The notes: generated from the letters alone by a model not told the origin. A stretch of 64,000 nt of DNA from Shouchella patagoniensis (GCF_002019705.1 NZ_KV917377.1:1982565-2046564); one strand, 5' to 3'. Positions 44,538 to 53,442 are shown, numbered from the stretch's first letter. Program-made: numbers and translations.

Positions 44538-45425
44538 TTACTCCATCCCCACTTGCCGCAATACATCTTTGCCCATCACCACTCGAACCGTTTTTAACGG
44601 ATTTACGGCATGGCACACTTCCGTATTACCACACGCACTAATCAGCATCATCGCCTCATCAAAGGAAAGGCCTCCTTCTGTTTCAAGACGCGAACACCAC
44701 GCTTTCACACCTTTTTGAATTGCCTCTTCAAATGTTTGTGCCGAAGCGATCACTTCGACTGATTGTTCATTTTCCAACCAAGGCATCTCCACTTTTCTTT
44801 TCTCCACTGACAATGTCACCGTAACATTCGCCGCAATTTCAACTCCTGTTACACAAACTTCTCCATCTCCCATCGTCGCATGAACGTCTCCAAGTGCAAA
44901 TAAAGCTCCCTTAGTCGCAACCGGAAAATACACCGTTGCCCCTTCAGTCATATGGGTATTATCCATATTTCCACCATGGTTCCCTGGTGTTCCACAGGAT
45001 ACATCATCTCCAGCAGGAGCTACGCCAATTACACCAACCATTTTTCGCAGCGGCAATGTGATTCGGTCATTAAACTGAACTCCCTTATCGTTGACTTTCA
45101 TTATTTTTGACTGGAATAACTGAACCTCATCCCCTAATACACCAAGAGTAGGTGCGACTGCCATGACGCCTTGATCCGCCAGATCGATTGAATGAATGTC
45201 AACTTTTAACGTATCACCAACTTCAGCTTCTTCCACATAAATCGCGCCAGTAGCGGGATTCACTGCACTCATGTCAATCTCATCAAACGTCGAATGCTCG
45301 TCCACTATTTGGTTCGAGAACGCATCAAGCGTTTCAATCGTTATCGTTGTACCAGATCGAACCGTTGTAGCAACAATTGCATTTTTCGAAAACATGTACA
45401 CATGCTTATCTGTGTTTACCTTCAT
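44538..45425 (-). CDS. Acetamidase/formamidase family protein
   Basis: A 295-residue FmdA/AmdA-family amidase hydrolysing short amides to acid and ammonia. Family elements are NPATGAIYVEEAEVGDTLKVDI, CGTPGNHGGNMD with the metal-binding His/Asp residues, and LGDVHATMGDGEVCVTGVE. About the usual length of Bacillus homologues. Preceded by repeat array 2, which occupies its 5' flank; a promoter would have to lie in the 45426-45514 spacer or be read through the array. I saw no convincing one. Confidence 0.88.
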   Translation of the reverse strand: MKVNTDKHVYMFSKNAIVATTVRSGTTITIETLDAFSNQIVDEHSTFDEIDMSAVNPATGAIYVEEAEVGDTLKVDIHSIDLADQGVMAVAPTLGVLGDEVQLFQSKIMKVNDKGVQFNDRITLPLRKMVGVIGVAPAGDDVSCGTPGNHGGNMDNTHMTEGATVYFPVATKGALFALGDVHATMGDGEVCVTGVEIAANVTVTLSVEKRKVEMPWLENEQSVEVIASAQTFEEAIQKGVKAWCSRLETEGGLSFDEAMMLISACGNTEVCHAVNPLKTVRVVMGKDVLRQVGME

Positions 45426-45514
45426 ACAACCACCCCTTTTCTGAATTAAGTTTACTTTCTATTATTTAAAGTTGCAAAAATAATGACGCTAGATGCTAAC
45501 TATTGCTTACGTCT

Positions 45515-45759
45515 TTTGAGCTCCTCTCTCGAAGTCTGAGCTCCTCCCTCTAAGTCTGAGCTCCTCTCCTCTAAGTCTGAGCTCCTCACTACGAAGTCTG
45601 AGCTCCTCCCTCTAAGTTTGACCTCCTCTCCTCTAAGTCTGAGCTCCTCTCTCTAAGTCTGAGCTCCTCCCTCTAAGTCTGAGCTCCTCGCCACGAAGCC
45701 AGAGCTCCTTACCCCAAAGTCTGAGCTCCTCCCTTCAATCCTGATTTCCTCCTCCTATT
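45515..45759. repeat. Tandem array 2: about 12 units of 20-21 bp with core CTGAGCTCCTC
   Basis: Twelve head-to-tail units of 20-21 bp with core TCTGAGCTCCTC and a tail usually ending CTAAG or CGAAG. It is more homogeneous than array 1, with decay in the last three units. Same core and same plus-strand orientation as array 1, 45 kb away. It lies between two co-directional minus-strand genes, and the last unit overlaps the stop codon of the NERD gene, so the array abuts or has expanded to the very end of that coding region. Confidence 0.95.
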
Positions 45760-46723
45760 CCAACAGTGGGAGTAACGAGTACGTCCGTCCTTTAGGTTTT
45801 CCTACGCACTTCCGCAGGAGGTTGTACATTTTATTGGTGCTTGAGATGTGTAAGAATTCTTTTGCGGCGTTGAGTTGAATGGTAGGGGAATGTAAGAGGG
45901 CATAATCACGCAACGCATCAATAAAGAGATCAACTCCTTTTGCACTACACTTTTGGCATTGCCAAATTTTCCGGTAATACTCTTGTGAGACTGAAAAGGT
46001 GGAGCATGAAGGGCAATAAATGCCTGTATTAATTTCAGCGGGGTCAATTTGGTAAGTAGGTAACGGACTTTTTATTAGAGGCGAATTCATTTCAATCAAT
46101 ACCTTTGAAAGGCATTCAAGTTGGGAATTGGTTGCGAAACGATGCGTATTTGTTTGATTTAATGCTTCTACTTTTTTACTGAGGGATTCCACGCGAATTA
46201 TTCTTTCCACTGCTTCCTTAGGGGCGTCGGTTAAATCTAGTTCTGTGTAGGGTGAAGTAAAAACAACGTAGCTGTAGATTGGCAGTAACAGGGAGGCGGT
46301 TTGGCTAAGTAATTGTTGGAGTTGGACTTGTTGTCGCCACGTTTGATCAATTGGACTGGCGAATAGATCCCGTTGCTGTTGTTTCTGTCGGTAGAGTTGT
46401 CCTTCTCCATCGAATTTTAGACGTCCAGGCATATATTTCACTTCTAAAATCAACGCATAGTAAGGGGTCAATATGAGCGTATCTAATTGAAATGCAAAAC
46501 GAACTTTTAGTCGCAAATCATGATGTATGAGATACTTTGTTCCTCGGGGGAGAAATGAGAGAAAATAATCGAGATTTTGTTCCCCTGTAAAGCCAGACTG
46601 ACGCTTCCCTATATCTCCTGTAATGACTGATTTTTTAGGATGTCCTTCTTCAAGTCGACGCACAAGTGATTCAAGACTTCTTAACTTCCACGGAACGGTT
46701 CTTTTTTTTGCAATTATGTTCAT
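45755..46723 (-). CDS. NERD-domain protein with C-terminal zinc ribbon (paralogue 2)
   Basis: A 322-residue paralogue of the gene at 7249-8217. NERD domain with FTGEQNLDYFLSFLP, FQLDTLILTPYYALILEVKY, a CPSC...CQKC ribbon near residues 235-260 and the tail VGKPKGRTYSLLPLLE, which parallels GRPNGHRYSLKTLL of the other copy. Predicted DNA-acting protein of unknown function. AAGGAGGG precedes the ATG at 46723. Divergent from the gene with a LexA-like box. The stop codon lies within the last unit of array 2. Confidence 0.8.
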   Translation of the reverse strand: MNIIAKKRTVPWKLRSLESLVRRLEEGHPKKSVITGDIGKRQSGFTGEQNLDYFLSFLPRGTKYLIHHDLRLKVRFAFQLDTLILTPYYALILEVKYMPGRLKFDGEGQLYRQKQQQRDLFASPIDQTWRQQVQLQQLLSQTASLLLPIYSYVVFTSPYTELDLTDAPKEAVERIIRVESLSKKVEALNQTNTHRFATNSQLECLSKVLIEMNSPLIKSPLPTYQIDPAEINTGIYCPSCSTFSVSQEYYRKIWQCQKCSAKGVDLFIDALRDYALLHSPTIQLNAAKEFLHISSTNKMYNLLRKCVGKPKGRTYSLLPLLE

Positions 46724-46846
46724 TAAACCCTCCTTAAATGAAGTGACCTTTCTTTTCCCTTAACATTCGCCAATCTTTTACCAACTCCTTTTATGTTCGC
46801 TTTTTTTACGAAATCGCATTTGGTAAATACTTCTTCTATAAAAAGA

Positions 46847-46876
46847 TTGTTATACGAACATATATTCGGTTATAGT
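46847..46876 (+). promoter_or_regulatory. Promoter of the unknown gene at 46908
   Basis: TTGTTA (46847-46852), 18-bp spacer, TATAGT (46871-46876). The spacer contains the LexA-like box. Confidence 0.6.
46855..46868. promoter_or_regulatory. LexA (SOS) box-like sequence
   Basis: CGAACATATATTCG is a near-perfect inverted repeat and matches the Bacillus LexA/DinR box CGAAC-N4-GTTCG except for one base (A for G). It sits between the -35 and -10 boxes of the downstream gene, a standard repressor position. Confidence 0.6.
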
Positions 46877-46907
46877 GTATATACTGACAACTAGGAGGTG
46901 CATAAAA

Positions 46908-47342
46908 ATGAACTTAGCCAATGCCAATGTTCGTGAGAGTTTTCTATGGTCAGACGATAACATTTATGATGATCCTCAGCAAGACGCATTTGATACAGCC
47001 CATGTTTATTTATATACGTTTTACACCCGCCGTGTTTTGGAGCGTGAACTTTCTTTCTTTGAATCAGGGCGTGCTCCATCTATCAAGTACCCAATTGTTT
47101 ATCAACAAGTAATTCGTCATGCACTTCATACTCTTTCAAAGGATATGCAAGATATTAAGCATTATATGAAACTAATTCATTTGACTGTTTCAAATAGAGG
47201 GGAAAGCGAACGTCAAGCTGTTTTCCATAAGTATTGGGTTAAAGGATGTCTTGCTTCCATTAGCATTTCAAACCGACAATTAAAAAAAGAAGTTGGCGCT
47301 CGTGTGAACCTATACATCTGTGGTGACCCTACGAAAAAATAA
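46908..47342 (+). CDS. Hypothetical protein, possibly SOS-regulated
   Basis: A 144-residue soluble protein that I do not recognise, with an acidic N-terminus (ESFLWSDDNIYDDPQQDAFD), an aromatic-rich helix (AHVYLYTFYTRRVLERELSFFE) and a basic C-terminus. AGGAGGTGC precedes the ATG at 46908; the upstream open frame to 46875 has no site. A LexA-like box in the promoter and divergence from a NERD gene suggest a part in the DNA-damage response, which is inference only. Confidence 0.65.
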   Translation: MNLANANVRESFLWSDDNIYDDPQQDAFDTAHVYLYTFYTRRVLERELSFFESGRAPSIKYPIVYQQVIRHALHTLSKDMQDIKHYMKLIHLTVSNRGESERQAVFHKYWVKGCLASISISNRQLKKEVGARVNLYICGDPTKK

Positions 47343-47480
47343 CAATGATCGATTCTTACGAAAACTATTGCCACTTTCCAACCGACAGGATTATAATAGA
47401 ACCATTACGTTAGTAATAGGTCTTTATAATTATTAAATTCCTTTTTAAAAGGGAATTCATGTTTAATTGGAGGCATGTCA

Positions 47481-48986
47481 TTGATTAGGGAGAGGGAGTA
47501 CATTATTCCTGTTGTAAAAAATGCTTTTATGAGGCCAAGAATTGTTGCATTTATTCCTGCGCATAACGAAGAACGGTCAATTCGCGACTGTTTAGAAGGT
47601 TTAGCAGACCAAGATTTACCGCCCAGCTTAGAATTAGACATCATTGTCATTGCCGATAAATGCACGGATCGGACCGCAGAAATCGCCTTAAGGGCTGGAG
47701 AAGAATTAAACCTAAACATCATGATCTTGCACACGGAAAACAATAAGCAACGAAAAGTTGGCGCTTTAAACGCAGCTTGGAAAAGCCTTTATGGCGATTT
47801 ATTAGCTATACACCAACATGAAATGACACCTTACCAAACGATTTACAACAAATCAGTGAAAGCTATTTTAGGAATGGATGCAGACAGTCACCTCGCCCCT
47901 AATGCTCTCATGCACCTGTGGAATGGACTTACGAGCGCGCGAAACATCGGAGGAGTGATGGCTAAGTACACGATGCGCATGCCGAAGAAAATGAGTACAC
48001 TCTCTCCTGACGATCCTTATTATGAAGAAAAAGTCAAAAGCGGCACATACGGAAACCCCATTACCAGATGGTGGACACACCAACAAAAGCAAGACATGAC
48101 GAGCTGGCTCTTGTCAATGCAATACAAAGGTGGGAGCACTTATGTGTTAGGCGGACAAGGAACTCTCTTTCGCCCGGAAGCCTTACAAGACGTTGTTAAC
48201 CGTAATAATCTAGATGCTCCATGGCAAGATGATAGCGATGTTGAGGATATGCTCTTAACGTGGCAACTGCAAAAAGCAAAATGGAAAACACTCATTAGTC
48301 CCTCAGCCCGTTGTTTTGTTGATGCGATGAAGTCGTACCACACCTTTCGTCAACAACGGAATAAATGGACATCCGGTACATTGGATTTGATGACGAACCG
48401 AGAACTTCATGTCCATACGACGCATTTATCTAAATTATGGGCTTCGGAATTAAGAAAACTACTAGACCTCTCAACGAGAGTCTTGCTTTTACTTTTACTA
48501 AGTGTCGCATTGATAACGGATCAATTTTCATGGAACTGGCTCTGGGTCATCCCGATTCTTATTGCATCTATGTTAAACCTTGTTCTCGCCTTAAAAACAC
48601 CGATGCGAAGGCCGATCGATTTATTTTATGCGGTTACATTAGTAAGTGCGGAAATTTATCTCTGGGCCAATTTAATGACTTTTGTTCAAGTATGGATTGA
48701 TAAATGGTCGAGGAACAAAAAAGATGGTTGGAATAACCAATACGAGGCAGAAAAAGGGACGACTCGAAGCAAGCTCTTTGAAGCAATCTGTTTAACTATT
48801 TTAATTGCAAGCGCAACGATTGCATTATCGGTTTATTACCGAACATTCTTAACAAGCACGACTATTGTTGTAGCAATTGCACCATACATGCAAATAGGTT
48901 GGAGGGTGCTCACCTACCTGACTATTTTTGTGACGATTCTAATGATCCACCAATTGTGGACATTAAGAAGAGGCCATACAGCTTAA
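47481..48986 (+). CDS. Family 2 glycosyltransferase, membrane-bound, processive type
   Basis: A 501-residue GT2 enzyme. The N-terminal GT-A domain has FIPAHNEERSI, DKCTDRTAE, GMDADSHL (metal-binding DxD), GGQGTLFRPEAL, EDMLLTWQLQ and QQRNKW (a QxxRW-like motif of processive synthases). Three to four membrane segments follow after residue 325. It probably makes or exports a cell-surface polysaccharide. TTG 47481 is seven bases after GGAGG; the ATG at 47475 is too close to it. No partner genes adjoin. Confidence 0.8.
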   Translation: MIREREYIIPVVKNAFMRPRIVAFIPAHNEERSIRDCLEGLADQDLPPSLELDIIVIADKCTDRTAEIALRAGEELNLNIMILHTENNKQRKVGALNAAWKSLYGDLLAIHQHEMTPYQTIYNKSVKAILGMDADSHLAPNALMHLWNGLTSARNIGGVMAKYTMRMPKKMSTLSPDDPYYEEKVKSGTYGNPITRWWTHQQKQDMTSWLLSMQYKGGSTYVLGGQGTLFRPEALQDVVNRNNLDAPWQDDSDVEDMLLTWQLQKAKWKTLISPSARCFVDAMKSYHTFRQQRNKWTSGTLDLMTNRELHVHTTHLSKLWASELRKLLDLSTRVLLLLLLSVALITDQFSWNWLWVIPILIASMLNLVLALKTPMRRPIDLFYAVTLVSAEIYLWANLMTFVQVWIDKWSRNKKDGWNNQYEAEKGTTRSKLFEAICLTILIASATIALSVYYRTFLTSTTIVVAIAPYMQIGWRVLTYLTIFVTILMIHQLWTLRRGHTA

Positions 48987-49183
48987 AAATACCCAGCCTT
49001 ATAAAGCCAAAAAATTGAATGATAATAGTAAATAGTTGTTAAATTCAGGAAAACAATAGCCGATATAAGAAACAAGTTATTTTATCAATGGTTCTTATAC
49101 TTAACGAGTTGGGAAATATACTATTAATAGCGAGGTCATGCCATTATGATACAGCCTTCTCTTTTTGTGTTAGGTACTTTTCT

Positions 49184-49546
49184 ATGATCGCAGCAATTCC
49201 TAGCCTTCCAGTTAAAGATTTAATGGTAAGCCTGCAATTTTATAAAGAGAAACTTGGTTTTCAATTAGTGAAATTTGAAAAAACATCTGCGTCGCTCCGT
49301 CATGGAGGTGTTGACTTACACCTTCTCGAAAAGAGTGAGAGTACAGTGATGTATTGCGGCTTTTACGTGGTTAACATCAATACACATTTGCCAAATGTCT
49401 TAAACGTAAAACAGTTAGGTGATATTGGGAAACTACGATTAAACGGACAAGGTGAACTTCGCTTTTCTATGCGGGACCCAGATGGAAATACGATCGAATT
49501 AATTGAACAAGCCATTATAGGGAACGAAAATACGTTGTGTACTTAG
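49184..49546 (+). CDS. VOC/glyoxalase-family protein
   Basis: A 120-residue vicinal-oxygen-chelate protein of the bleomycin-resistance/glyoxalase type: IPSLPVKDLMVSLQFYKEKLGF at the N-terminus and FSMRDPDGNTIELIE at the C-terminus. Start ATG 49184 fits the family; the binding site TTAGG is weak and the frame is open upstream to 49088. Substrate unknown. The preceding stretch 48987-49183 holds nothing I recognise. Confidence 0.75.
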   Translation: MIAAIPSLPVKDLMVSLQFYKEKLGFQLVKFEKTSASLRHGGVDLHLLEKSESTVMYCGFYVVNINTHLPNVLNVKQLGDIGKLRLNGQGELRFSMRDPDGNTIELIEQAIIGNENTLCT

Positions 49547-49576
49547 TAAACGATTTCATCAATTCGTTCCTTCATA

Positions 49577-49612
49577 AAGACATGTGCCGCTTATGGCAAC
49601 ATGTCTTCTTTT
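49577..49612. terminator. Hairpin terminator between convergent genes
   Basis: AAGACATGT-GCC pairs with GGC-A-ACATGTCTT; T-rich on the plus side. Confidence 0.7.
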
Positions 49613-49614
49613 GA

Positions 49615-50217
49615 TTATCCTTCGAATTCAACTTTCACGTGTACATCTTCAGCCAGTAGTTCCGAATCAGCCGACTCACCTGGACCAGTAAAAACAAACT
49701 CGAGCTCTTGAATGTCAGCAACTGTACTTTCTTCCAATGGATAAATAAAAGAACCGCTTTGGCTATCGTTTCCTTGTAATTCATGATCTGATTCATCACT
49801 TAAGACAATGTTAGGAACTTCTACTTCTTCACCTGTGTTAGTGGTCATTTTGGCATGTCCAAAAGCGAAATGGACATCCTCTGAAGACGTGTTCTCCACA
49901 TTTACATCAAGTTGAATGTAATCAATTTGCTCTTCACTTGTAAATGCTGCTATATAGCCATCTAATTGTGCAGTACCTACAAGTGCTTGCTCTATTTCTA
50001 AATGAACTGGCCCCGCTTCAACGGATTCTCCATCAGTCTGTTTATATACTTCAAATGTGCCCTCCTCTGTTTCTTCTACATCAATTGGTTCAAGTTCCTC
50101 TGCTGCCGTTTCTTCTTCTAATTCCGTGTTTGATTGACCATCATTGTTTCCTTCATCACTGCATGCAGAAACGGCAAGGAACGAGGCAAGCCCACCTGCT
50201 ACAACTACTTTTTTCAT
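49615..50217 (-). CDS. Lipoprotein with DUF4352-like domain
   Basis: A 200-residue lipoprotein. Signal peptide ends in lipobox VSAC, followed by an acidic linker (EEETAAEELEPIDVEETEEG) and a beta-sandwich domain with IDYIQLDVNVENTSSEDVHF and SGSFIYPLEES, resembling DUF4352/telokin-like domains. Role unknown. TGGAGGTAA precedes the ATG at 50217. Confidence 0.7.
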   Translation of the reverse strand: MKKVVVAGGLASFLAVSACSDEGNNDGQSNTELEEETAAEELEPIDVEETEEGTFEVYKQTDGESVEAGPVHLEIEQALVGTAQLDGYIAAFTSEEQIDYIQLDVNVENTSSEDVHFAFGHAKMTTNTGEEVEVPNIVLSDESDHELQGNDSQSGSFIYPLEESTVADIQELEFVFTGPGESADSELLAEDVHVKVEFEG

Positions 50218-50404
50218 GTGAATTACCTCCAAAAAATACGATTTCAACGAATCGTAACATAGGAGGCGATTGCAGTAAAAGCAATAAGGCAACTTCCCAC
50301 GGTTTCACTCATTGCTGCTCATTTCTCTCATTTAGCTAGGCTACTTCCCTAATCCAAGGTCCGTGCATATACTGCTTACGAACAAAATGATAGGGGGCAT
50401 CTAC

Positions 50405-50617
50405 ATGAACAATCAAACAGAATGGCATTTAGCGGACCCATATGTATATGGGTTATTAAAAGAACAAATCGGTATAAAAATTGGCATACAAACCACTCGC
50501 GGATCGATTGTTGGAAAACTAACCGCAGCACACCCGGACCATATCGTTGTTGAAATGGGCGGTACACCCTTTTACATTCGAACAGATCAAATTATTTGGT
50601 TTTATCCTGCAAAATAA
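50405..50617 (+). CDS. YuzF-like DUF2642 protein
   Basis: A 70-residue protein of the YuzF-like DUF2642 family: a small-beta-barrel motif GIQTTRGSIVGKLTAAHPDHIVVE followed by GGTPFYIRTDQIIWFYP. Relatives occur in spore-coat-associated gene sets. GGGGG precedes the ATG at 50405. It is 66 bp before the manganese catalase gene, so the two may be co-transcribed in sporulation. Confidence 0.75.
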   Translation: MNNQTEWHLADPYVYGLLKEQIGIKIGIQTTRGSIVGKLTAAHPDHIVVEMGGTPFYIRTDQIIWFYPAK

Positions 50618-50632
50618 AGAACACTAAGACAT

Positions 50633-50676
50633 CCCCCCTATTGCATAACAATGAACGGATGAAGAAATTAGGGGGG
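50633..50676 (+). promoter_or_regulatory. Hairpin that can mask the catalase ribosome binding site
   Basis: CCCCCCTA (50633-50640) is the exact complement of TAGGGGGG (50669-50676), which is the Shine-Dalgarno sequence of the downstream gene. The 28-base loop contains no T-run, so this looks like translational control rather than termination. Confidence 0.5.
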
Positions 50677-50683
50677 AATGCCT

Positions 50684-51574
50684 ATGATGAAAAGAGTGAA
50701 TAAACTAGCTATCGATCTGCCACGTCCTGAACATGGAGACGCGAATGGAGCAGCGGCCGTTCAAGAATTGATGGGCGGCAAGTTTGGCGAAATGTCCACA
50801 TTAAACAACTATATGTTTCAATCTTTTAACTTTAGAGGCAAGAAGAAGTTTAAACCGTTTTACGACTTAATTGCGAGTATTACAGCCGAAGAATTTGGTC
50901 ATGTAGAACTAGTTGCTAATGCAATTAACTTAATGTCTTATGGTAATACGTTCCCTGGCGACCCTGACACTGCTCCGCTTCAAAACGGAAAAGATGACCG
51001 CTATTCATTGCATTACACAACCACTGCACAAACTGCCTATCCTGGAGACGGGATGGGTCGACCATGGAACGGTACTTTCGTAAATAACAGTGGTGCATTG
51101 GTTGAGGATCTGCTGCATAATTACACGCTGGAAATTGGTGCACGTACACATAAGATGCGCGTTTACGAGATGACAACAAATCCAACAGCCCGGGAGTTAT
51201 GCGGGTACTTACTAGTTCGCGGTGGGACACATATTATCGCATATGCAAAGGCAATTAAAATGGCAACTGGCATTGACATTGGTAAAATGTTACCTGTTCC
51301 TCACCCTGATAATAATGCATTTGACGCCGCTCGCAAGTATATGGACAAAGGCTTATATAATGTGCTTTATACATGGGGTGAACCAGAATATCGGGATATT
51401 CGGCAAATATGGAAAGGTACGAATCCTGAGACAAACGAACAGCTTCGTGTGATTGATGGAATGCCTGAAGGAGCACCCATTCCTGACTTTGAAGAAAAAC
51501 CTGAGATGTTCGCCCCTGGAATTGATCCGGATCAGTTTGAACAAATATTGAAGCGATTAAAACAAAACATGTGA
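50684..51574 (+). CDS. Manganese (dimanganese) catalase, coat-type
   Basis: A 296-residue ferritin-like di-manganese catalase (YdbD/CotJC relatives). Metal ligands are visible as the Glu in KFGEMSTL, Glu and His in AEEFGHVEL, and Glu/His in ARELCGYLLVRGGTH. It dismutates hydrogen peroxide without haem, usually in spores. ATG 50684 is seven bases after GGGGGG; ATG 50678 is too close. The binding site lies in a potential hairpin. Follows a YuzF-like gene. Confidence 0.9.
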   Translation: MMKRVNKLAIDLPRPEHGDANGAAAVQELMGGKFGEMSTLNNYMFQSFNFRGKKKFKPFYDLIASITAEEFGHVELVANAINLMSYGNTFPGDPDTAPLQNGKDDRYSLHYTTTAQTAYPGDGMGRPWNGTFVNNSGALVEDLLHNYTLEIGARTHKMRVYEMTTNPTARELCGYLLVRGGTHIIAYAKAIKMATGIDIGKMLPVPHPDNNAFDAARKYMDKGLYNVLYTWGEPEYRDIRQIWKGTNPETNEQLRVIDGMPEGAPIPDFEEKPEMFAPGIDPDQFEQILKRLKQNM

Positions 51575-51768
51575 ACCCAACAATTAAAAAGGTGGCGCTT
51601 TGTTTCCGAAAAAAAAGAAATACAATTAATACCAATAAACTTAATAATAAACGCTCCAACATTTGCTATCCTTGACTAAAATACACGCCTCACAAGCCCT
51701 TGAGGATAAACCTGTTTTTCTTTAAAGTGAAATCTCCTCATTTTTTTACCCAAAAAAAACACAAGCAC

Positions 51769-51797
51769 TTGCCAAGATTCATTTATTCTGTTACTAT
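51769..51797 (+). promoter_or_regulatory. Promoter of the cold-shock gene with long leader
   Basis: TTGCCA (51769-51774), 17-bp spacer, TACTAT (51792-51797), leaving a leader of about 115 nt as usual for csp genes. A GTGCAT/ATGCAC hairpin (51889-51903) lies directly before the GAGGAGG site. The upstream part of the spacer (51575-51768) shows no gene. Confidence 0.6.
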
Positions 51798-51918
51798 TAA
51801 GATAAATTATTTTTGTTCGGTGTACAGGATAGTATGAATTTGTACTTTCGTCTTGAGTTTCGCTTTGGGCAAGGATAGTAATACATTTGTGCATAGAATG
51901 CACGAGGAGGCAACAACA

Positions 51919-52119
51919 ATGGAAACAGGTACAGTAAAATGGTTTAATGCAGAAAAAGGTTTTGGTTTTATCGAACGCGAAGGAAACGACGATGTATTCG
52001 TACATTTCTCTGCGATCCAAGGTGAAGGTTTCAAATCTTTAGACGAAGGTCAAGCAGTTACTTTCGACGTAGAGCAAGGCGCGCGTGGACCACAAGCAGC
52101 AAACGTTGAAAAAGCATAA
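51919..52119 (+). CDS. cspB: Cold-shock protein
   Basis: A 66-residue CspA/CspB-type single-strand RNA/DNA-binding protein. RNP1 KGFGFIE and RNP2 DVFVHFSAI are intact, and the sequence opens [19 protein letters not shown] 51919 follows GAGGAGG. It acts as an RNA chaperone. Which csp paralogue it is cannot be told. Confidence 0.95.
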   Translation: METGTVKWFNAEKGFGFIEREGNDDVFVHFSAIQGEGFKSLDEGQAVTFDVEQGARGPQAANVEKA

Positions 52120-52140
52120 TTAACCTTTTTTAACACAAAA

Positions 52141-52170
52141 AACAGCCTCTTAACAGAGGCTGTTTTTTTT
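52141..52170. terminator. Bidirectional terminator
   Basis: AACAGCCTCT and AGAGGCTGTT with a four-base loop, T8 on the plus strand and a T-run on the minus strand. Confidence 0.95.
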
Positions 52171-52172
52171 AT

Positions 52173-53246
52173 TTATCCCGAAATCAAGTTTAACAGTTGA
52201 TTATTTTGCGAAGCTGTTCCTTTGTAGTTTTTAATCCCATATTGCGTTGCTAAGCGGGCTCGGTTTGTATAGGATGAGTCTAACCCGACTCGATTCATAT
52301 AGTCCACAATTCCTTCACCTTGACGAGCTTTCAGACGTGCTCCTCCAGCTGAACCGCCACGTACCAATTCAAGCAACCGTGTATTCTGTTGGGCCGTCCC
52401 GCGGTAATTCGTAATATTGTGTTGACTTGCTAAACGAGCTCGGTTCGCATAACTTGAATCAATACCAATGCTATTTAAATACGTTACAATGCTTGTTGTA
52501 GTCTGATTTCCTATTGGCTTAGCAGGTGTCTGGCTTTTTTGCAACGATTTAAATAATTCTGTATTTTGTGCTACTGTGCCACGATATTGAACAATTCCAT
52601 ACTGTGCTGCAAGACGAGCTCGGTTCGCGTAAGAGGAATCCATACCTTGTGTATTCATCCAATTCACAATACCGCCTCCACTCGCTGGAGCTGTTGGCTT
52701 AGTTGGTGTAGTTTTTGGCGCCGGTTGGTTTGGTGGCGCTGGGGCTGGCGTATTTGGCTGCTGTTCCCCAGTTGGTGGAATAAGTGCCTTAAACCCTTCA
52801 AGACCACCAGAATTAAGAATCGTTGCAGGACAGTTTTTTCCACTCCAGTGTTGATGCAAAACAACTCGATCAATAGAGAGATTGTGCTCATCTAATAATG
52901 TTCGTACTAAAGTAGCTGCATTGCTTTTTGCTCGCTCAAAGTTCCCACCTTGGTTGACACAAATTTCAATTCCAATTGACTTACGATTCCCTGTACCTTG
53001 ACCCCCATCGCCTGCATGCCAGCCATTTTCATTGGTCGGTAGATGTTGATAGACGATACTTCCATCATCAACTGTATAATGCCAGCTCACTGCAGTACTA
53101 GGATTTTTTACATAATGAGCGTGCATCGCTGCATCCGCCCCTGCACTTCGATTGGCTGTTTCATGAATGGTGATGTATTCAGGAGTCATTGCATACCCAG
53201 GACGATTGTTGTTGGTTACCGGTATAAAGTCTTGTTTAATATCCAT
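52173..53246 (-). CDS. N-acetylmuramoyl-L-alanine amidase (Amidase_2) with three C-terminal repeats
   Basis: A 357-residue T7-lysozyme-type amidase. Zinc ligands are His28 (YITIHET), His131 and Cys139 (HQHWSGKNCP), with Lys137 in the catalytic position. A Pro/Thr linker (161-189) leads to three copies of a 46-residue motif at 191, 251 and 311, exactly 60 residues apart, each with DSSYxNRARLAxQ and YxGTxxQN. They are probably cell-wall-binding. There is no signal peptide, as in phage-type lysins. No phage genes surround it. GGAGG precedes the ATG at 53246. Confidence 0.88.
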   Translation of the reverse strand: MDIKQDFIPVTNNNRPGYAMTPEYITIHETANRSAGADAAMHAHYVKNPSTAVSWHYTVDDGSIVYQHLPTNENGWHAGDGGQGTGNRKSIGIEICVNQGGNFERAKSNAATLVRTLLDEHNLSIDRVVLHQHWSGKNCPATILNSGGLEGFKALIPPTGEQQPNTPAPAPPNQPAPKTTPTKPTAPASGGGIVNWMNTQGMDSSYANRARLAAQYGIVQYRGTVAQNTELFKSLQKSQTPAKPIGNQTTTSIVTYLNSIGIDSSYANRARLASQHNITNYRGTAQQNTRLLELVRGGSAGGARLKARQGEGIVDYMNRVGLDSSYTNRARLATQYGIKNYKGTASQNNQLLNLISG

Positions 53247-53442
53247 TCTTTTTCCTCCTATAAGGTTAGTCTATTCCAAGGCAAAGAAAAGAAAGCGGCA
53301 AGTGCTTATCGACTCTCATATTTGTGCAATAGTCCTGGTTTCTATTTTCGCTATTGCTCGCTCTACCAATCCCTACCTAGCATTGTATAAAATCAAGCAT
53401 CTTGATATCGTTACAATAAAGTAGAAACAATAGGAGAATTCC

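Noticed and set aside
52173-53246. Prophage lysis module
   Set aside because: The amidase is phage-like, but there is no holin, tail or integrase gene and neighbours are cellular (cold-shock gene, eutH).
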